DNA of 64,000 nt from Glandiceps talaboti (taxonomy: Eukaryota > Hemichordata > Enteropneusta > Spengelidae): NCBI RefSeq assembly GCF_964340395.1, contig NC_135553.1:16669501-16733500 (forward strand), written 5' to 3'. Within the stretch, counting starts at the first letter, position 1, and each line of letters starts with the position of its first letter. The notes under the pieces are model-generated. The model searched no databases and had not been told where the DNA came from. It saw only the letters and a list, made by a program, of their open reading frames with translations. The position numbers were made by a program, and so were the translations under genes. Positions 62,201 to 64,000 of this stretch are shown here, in pieces.

Positions 62201-63488
62201 CTACCAAGAATGCGAACAGTATTGTTCGGAAGTGTCGATGAAAACTGCACACAATGTCACATTCATTTAAAAGGAAATCCATCAGCGTGCATGTTATTGT
62301 AACAATTGTTCACAGAGGTTGTCCAGTAAGGTATTCTAAGTTTGTTTCGACTTACCATACTCTTTCAAGAGTATTTATCTTTAATACATCATTTCATAAA
62401 TATGAAAATTTTCTAAAATTTTCTAAAATGCTCAACCTTTTTCAACACTTGGTGGCGCTGTCCTATCAGTAGTAATTTTGATCTCTTTATCACTACAATC
62501 ATTCAGTGGAGGGATAGTTTGCCTCCAGAATTGCTGGTAAGCTATTGATGTGAATTGTACTCACTGATAAAATCCAACCCATCTCATCCAATAATAAACA
62601 ATAACTTTAGCTTGACATTTGACCTGAAGTGTAAAGCAGGTTGTTTCCAATAACTCAACCCCACTTTAGATTTCTCCTCCTGGCCTTACAGTTTGTTAAA
62701 TTTTGTGGAAATTTCTGTGAGATACTGTATGGTACTAACCCCTTGAGTAACATGCATGACTCCTTACAAAACACACATGTTGACTGTATAGGCAGCTATT
62801 GTATATTACAATGTATAACCTATAGCTAGGCGTTACAGCTGTCTGTAAATGTTTCACCTATCAAAATCTAACTGTACTCTAAGGATATCATACAGATTGT
62901 ACTGTAGTGAACTACAACTGCTGAGATCAGACCATGGACAAATGGAACCTGTTATAAACAGGGAACATAAACAACTGAATTGGATTAATAACACTTGGCA
63001 AAGCATGTTGGAAGTACAGAGACTTGTGTTACATTTCATCATTTGATAAGACCAGTTTTACGGCCACTTTACACAATAGCTCACTGGTCACAACAAATTT
63101 CCAGCTCCCCTGGCATTTCATGTACATATAAAGATGCCATAAAATTGTTCTCATCAAACTATGGTGTGTAATACAAGTCTCTATAATTCCAACATGCTGT
63201 GTCATGTATTATTAATCTAATTCATTTGTTTACTTTCCCTGTTTGTAACAGATTCATTCGTCCACTGTCTGATGTCGGCAGTTGTAGAATGTTTTTACCG
63301 TTATACTGACACAACTTGTCTTAATTTTATCATTTTCTTTGCTACAGGCAATTAAGACAAACACAAGTGAGGAGTCCAAGAATGACAAGAATGTACAAGA
63401 TACTCCTGGCAGTGTCTGGATTGAATCTAAAGATGAGACCAGCTCACTGTACAAAGACTTTGGATATGCAGAGAGTAAATTGATCTAA
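42149..63488 (+). CDS. Type I membrane protein with EGF-like and furin-like modules, nine coding exons, 345 aa
   Basis: Exons are 42149-42215, 51721-51831, 55102-55156, 56794-56897, 57588-57708, 59891-60009, 60209-60392, 61790-61925 and 63348-63488. All are GT-AG and phases agree to TAA. Residues 1-20 are a signal peptide ([16 protein letters not shown]). Residues 25-57 form a six-cysteine EGF-like module. Residues 62-111 are a furin-like cysteine-rich segment ([15 protein letters not shown], then CVTQCP). About 121-146 is a transmembrane helix, followed by basic HQRR. The cytoplasmic part has a Ser-rich linker. Next comes a helical region of about 85 residues over exons 7-8 (core [20 protein letters not shown] and [20 protein letters not shown]), then an acidic Ser/Thr-rich tail ending YAESKLI. 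I do not recognise the cytoplasmic domain and assign no function. The ectodomain suggests ligand binding or adhesion (inference). The 9.5-kb first intron is rich in mobile elements. Confidence 0.85.
42601..42960. mobile_element. Dispersed repeat family C, copy 1
   Basis: This matches 47690-48110. The shared blocks are ATATGAGTCAAAA, GCCATTAT/ACTTT, CAGCTGGAAAATACT, the hairpin TTGTCACTA...TAGTGACAA, and TATTTTCC...GAAAGAAGAAA. The small central hairpin and the inverted AAAATACT/AGTATTTT-type blocks suggest a foldback element. No open frame is conserved between copies. Confidence 0.65.
44309..44398. repeat. (CA)n microsatellite followed by poly-A
   Basis: About 31 CA units run directly into about 26 A residues in intron 1 of the membrane-protein gene. 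The CA-plus-A-tail arrangement could mark the 3' end of a retroposed copy, but no body or target duplication is visible. Confidence 0.95.
45145..45330. mobile_element. TTAA-type MITE family B, partial copy
   Basis: It contains only the right-hand arm of the elements at 46822-47239 and 58866-59215. The shared blocks are CTTGAAAAATCAATGTGAAA, ATGCCAAGTCCTTGTTTGTA, and AAATATCCAATCCTCATCC ending GGCCACTTTAA. A truncated or internally deleted member. Confidence 0.7.
46049..46396. mobile_element. MITE family A, copy 1
   Basis: Inverted arms start GCTGACATCAGACCATGGAC and end with the inverse (GTCCATGGTCTGATGTCGAC). Inner blocks GGAACCTGTTACAGACAGGG and ACACTTGGCACAGCATGTTG also have inverted partners. 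The element is about 350 bp in intron 1. Two more copies are at 51160-51525 and 62912-63287. Confidence 0.8.
46822..47239. mobile_element. TTAA-type MITE family B, full copy
   Basis: It starts TTAAAGTGATCATATGGATG and ends with the inverse (CATCCATAGGCCACTTTAA). The arms extend through ATTGGGTATT, TTTTTAATTTATA and ACAACATG/CATGTTGT blocks. TTAA is present at both ends. The centre carries a (TACG)n run (about 47008-47045) inside TTATTGTACGTA...ATAATAAC, which is itself palindromic. Confidence 0.8.
47690..48110. mobile_element. Dispersed repeat family C, copy 2
   Basis: A longer relative of 42601-42960. It includes tandem TCACGACAACRCGYGTCTRTG motifs near 47775-47820, then the shared CAGCTGGAAAATACTTG and TAGCGACTTGTAGTGACAAG hairpin region. 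A third partial copy (54880-55050) keeps the CACAACAAYGTG motifs. Confidence 0.65.
48420..48576. mobile_element. hAT-like MITE, copy 1
   Basis: It begins CAGTG with TTTGCTAAGG nearby and ends CTTAGCAAAAACACTG. Internal blocks GGGAACCCAGCTATTAAAAT and AGATTTTACCTACTTA are shared with 52422-52605. CAGTG...CACTG termini are typical of hAT-type elements; the family assignment is inference. Confidence 0.65.
49073..49192. mobile_element. 120-bp inverted-repeat element
   Basis: GCGTTCACACTA at the left and TAGTGTGAACGC at the right are exact 12-base inverses. Inner CTTAGAATAAG and GAACTAGCTTGTTC are local palindromes. It is a small MITE in intron 1 with no coding sequence. Confidence 0.7.
51160..51525. 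mobile_element. MITE family A, copy 2
   Basis: Arms begin CTACAACTGCCGACATCAGA and end with a diverged inverse (GTCTGATTGCTGTAG). It keeps CTTTCCCTGTTTGTAACAG, a polypyrimidine tract plus AG identical in form to a 3' splice site. It lies about 200 bp upstream of exon 2. Confidence 0.8.
51893..52260. mobile_element. MITE with CTGTCCATAC termini
   Basis: It starts CCTGTCCATACCTAATCTGG and ends with the inverse (CAGATTTTGTAGTATGGACAG). Repeated internal GATCCRGAT, TCCGAATC and CTGTCC blocks occur in both orientations. It begins about 60 bases after exon 2. Confidence 0.7.
52422..52605. mobile_element. hAT-like MITE, copy 2
   Basis: It starts with CCATG, a decayed CAGTG, followed by TTTTTGCTAAGG, and ends CCCTTAGCAAAAACACTG. 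TTAGTA occurs at both flanks and could be part of a target duplication. Internal sequence matches 48420-48576. Confidence 0.7.
53615..53690. repeat. Short hairpin element
   Basis: CGTCAGTGCTGTAAGGTC and GACCTTACTGCACTGACG pair across a loop of about 30 bases, with ATATCT/AGATAC blocks inside. It has no coding content. It is probably a very short MITE. Confidence 0.7.
53915..54065. mobile_element. Foldback element, copy 2 (relative of 23517-23702)
   Basis: It shares CAGTGTGGGTACTCAGGG, GCAGTGTTTTCTG.TGCACTTT and CAAATACYCCAAGTATTGCC with the copy downstream of the dipeptidase gene. The outer arms are lost. Confidence 0.65.
54412..54569. mobile_element. hAT-like MITE, copy 3
   Basis: It begins CAGTGTTTTTGCTAAGATTT and ends ACAAAAACACTG. 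TGATA flanks both ends and could be a remnant of the target duplication. It is more diverged internally than the other two copies. Confidence 0.65.
56050..56612. repeat. Tetranucleotide array: (TTAC)n then (TACC)n
   Basis: About 160 bp of TTAC units, with TTCC interruptions, pass into about 380 bp of near-pure TACC units with occasional TATT and AACC variants. The long open frames in all three plus frames follow only from the repeat and are not genes. The array ends about 180 bp before exon 4 of the membrane-protein gene. Confidence 0.97.
58866..59215. mobile_element. TTAA-type MITE family B, full copy
   Basis: It starts TTAAGTGGCGATATGGATGA and ends with the inverse (TCATCCATATCGCCACTTTAA). 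TTAA is at both ends. The arms share GGATTGGGTATTTATTTT and CATATGCCAAG/CTTGGCATATG blocks. The loop is the palindrome GTTATTGTACGTACAATAAC. Confidence 0.85.
60523..61824. repeat. 74-bp minisatellite made of a duplicated 3' splice site and exon start
   Basis: Each unit reads TTGTTACTTGCAG, then (A/G)(C/T)TGTG(A/G)T(G/T)CGAGACC, TGTCCAGGGTCTTATTTA and GTTTGTACACCTCACCCATT. The first half is the acceptor and first ~36 bases of exon 8 of the surrounding gene, and the rest is intron. Exon-like starts fall at 60598, 60680 and then every 74 bases to 61716, with a shortened copy at 60537. The last unit, at 61790, is the real exon. That makes 17 decoys plus one genuine acceptor. Confidence 0.95.
62912..63287. 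mobile_element. MITE family A, copy 3
   Basis: It starts CTACAACTGCTGAGATCAGA and ends with the inverse (TCTGATGTCGGCAGTTGTAG). The element ends only 60 bases before exon 9. It also carries the CTTTCCCTGTTTGTAACAG acceptor-like segment. Confidence 0.85.
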
Positions 63489-63564
63489 TCAGTACAGCTA
63501 TGGTATACTGACAGATGAAGGCAGAGATGCACTGAGTTACACAATACAGACAGACAGACAGACT

Positions 63565-63608
<44 letters not shown>

Positions 63609-63750
63609 CTTTTGATACACAGAGTAAATTGATTTAATCAGTAACTGTTAATTATATGATACACTGAGAGAAGTCAGATATAGACAAGTACAGATAAAAT
63701 ACACAATACTAAGACAGACAATATTCATGCCGAACACGAAGGCGTATGCA

Positions 63751-63807
<57 letters not shown>

Positions 63808-64000
63808 ACACACACAGTCTTAAGGTATCTGTCTACAATGTAACCACAGAAAGAATTTCTGACCAACTCATGTTACATGTGGTACATTATAAACTCAATA
63901 ACAAACAGTACTATATTTTTATTTGTGGTAGTATGCACAGCTTTACTGTTTCTGTAACACTAGTTGAACACCCCACCCACCCCCCACCCCCACCCCACCC
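63489..64000. repeat. 3' end of the membrane-protein gene with simple repeats
   Basis: After the stop at 63488 come (CAGA)n at about 63546-63607, (CA)n at about 63753-63816 and a C-rich CCCCACCC run from 63969 to the window end. AGAGTAAATTGATYTAATCAGTA occurs twice (around 63473 and 63620), flanking the CAGA array, so the array sits within a small duplication. I see no clear AATAAA before the end. Confidence 0.8.

Overview
The window is animal nuclear DNA. Its genes are split into short exons with GT-AG introns, it is AT-rich with long non-coding stretches, and the protein families are metazoan. It is full of microsatellites, minisatellites and short foldback (MITE-like) elements. This looks like a marine invertebrate such as a hemichordate, lancelet or lophotrochozoan, but I cannot fix the taxon from sequence alone. 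There are no bacterial operons, CRISPR arrays, rRNA genes or convincing tRNAs.

Three multi-exon genes can be assembled, each with consistent splice phases from ATG to stop. (1) A PM20D2-like M20 dipeptidase on the + strand has six exons (18251-22401, 412 aa). (2) An epsin on the - strand has three coding exons (37463 down to 29261, 562 aa). It carries an ENTH domain, two ubiquitin-interacting motifs, DPW repeats, a clathrin box and three NPF motifs. (3) A single-pass type I membrane protein on the + strand has nine coding exons (42149-63488, 345 aa). It has a signal peptide, an EGF-like module, a furin-like cysteine-rich segment, one transmembrane helix and a helical cytoplasmic domain I do not recognise. 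A possible last exon of a gene lying to the left sits at 122-189.

Layout. Positions 1-17300 are gene-poor and appear to be an old tandem duplication with a unit of about 10.6 kb. Blocks of 45-4040 recur in order at 10690-17055, and 10291-10502 recurs at 17055-17302. The left copy holds a 32-bp minisatellite. The right copy lost several kb and contains a 4.15-kb element with long inverted termini. A 60-bp repeat, a foldback element and a 38-bp palindromic minisatellite lie between 6.9 and 8.9 kb. From 18 to 22.7 kb is the dipeptidase, and from 22.7 to 29.2 kb is the convergent intergenic region and possible long epsin 3' UTR. The epsin gene spans 29.3-37.5 kb, with a TTAA-flanked hairpin element in its first coding intron. 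The promoter region at 37.5-38.4 kb has ETS-like and YY1-like sites. The membrane-protein gene fills the rest, and its introns hold at least six families of short inverted-repeat elements.

The most striking observation is in intron 7 of the membrane-protein gene. A 74-bp minisatellite there is a serial duplication of the 3' splice site plus the first ~36 bases of exon 8. It lines up 17 decoy acceptors directly in front of the genuine one. The three genes show no functional linkage.
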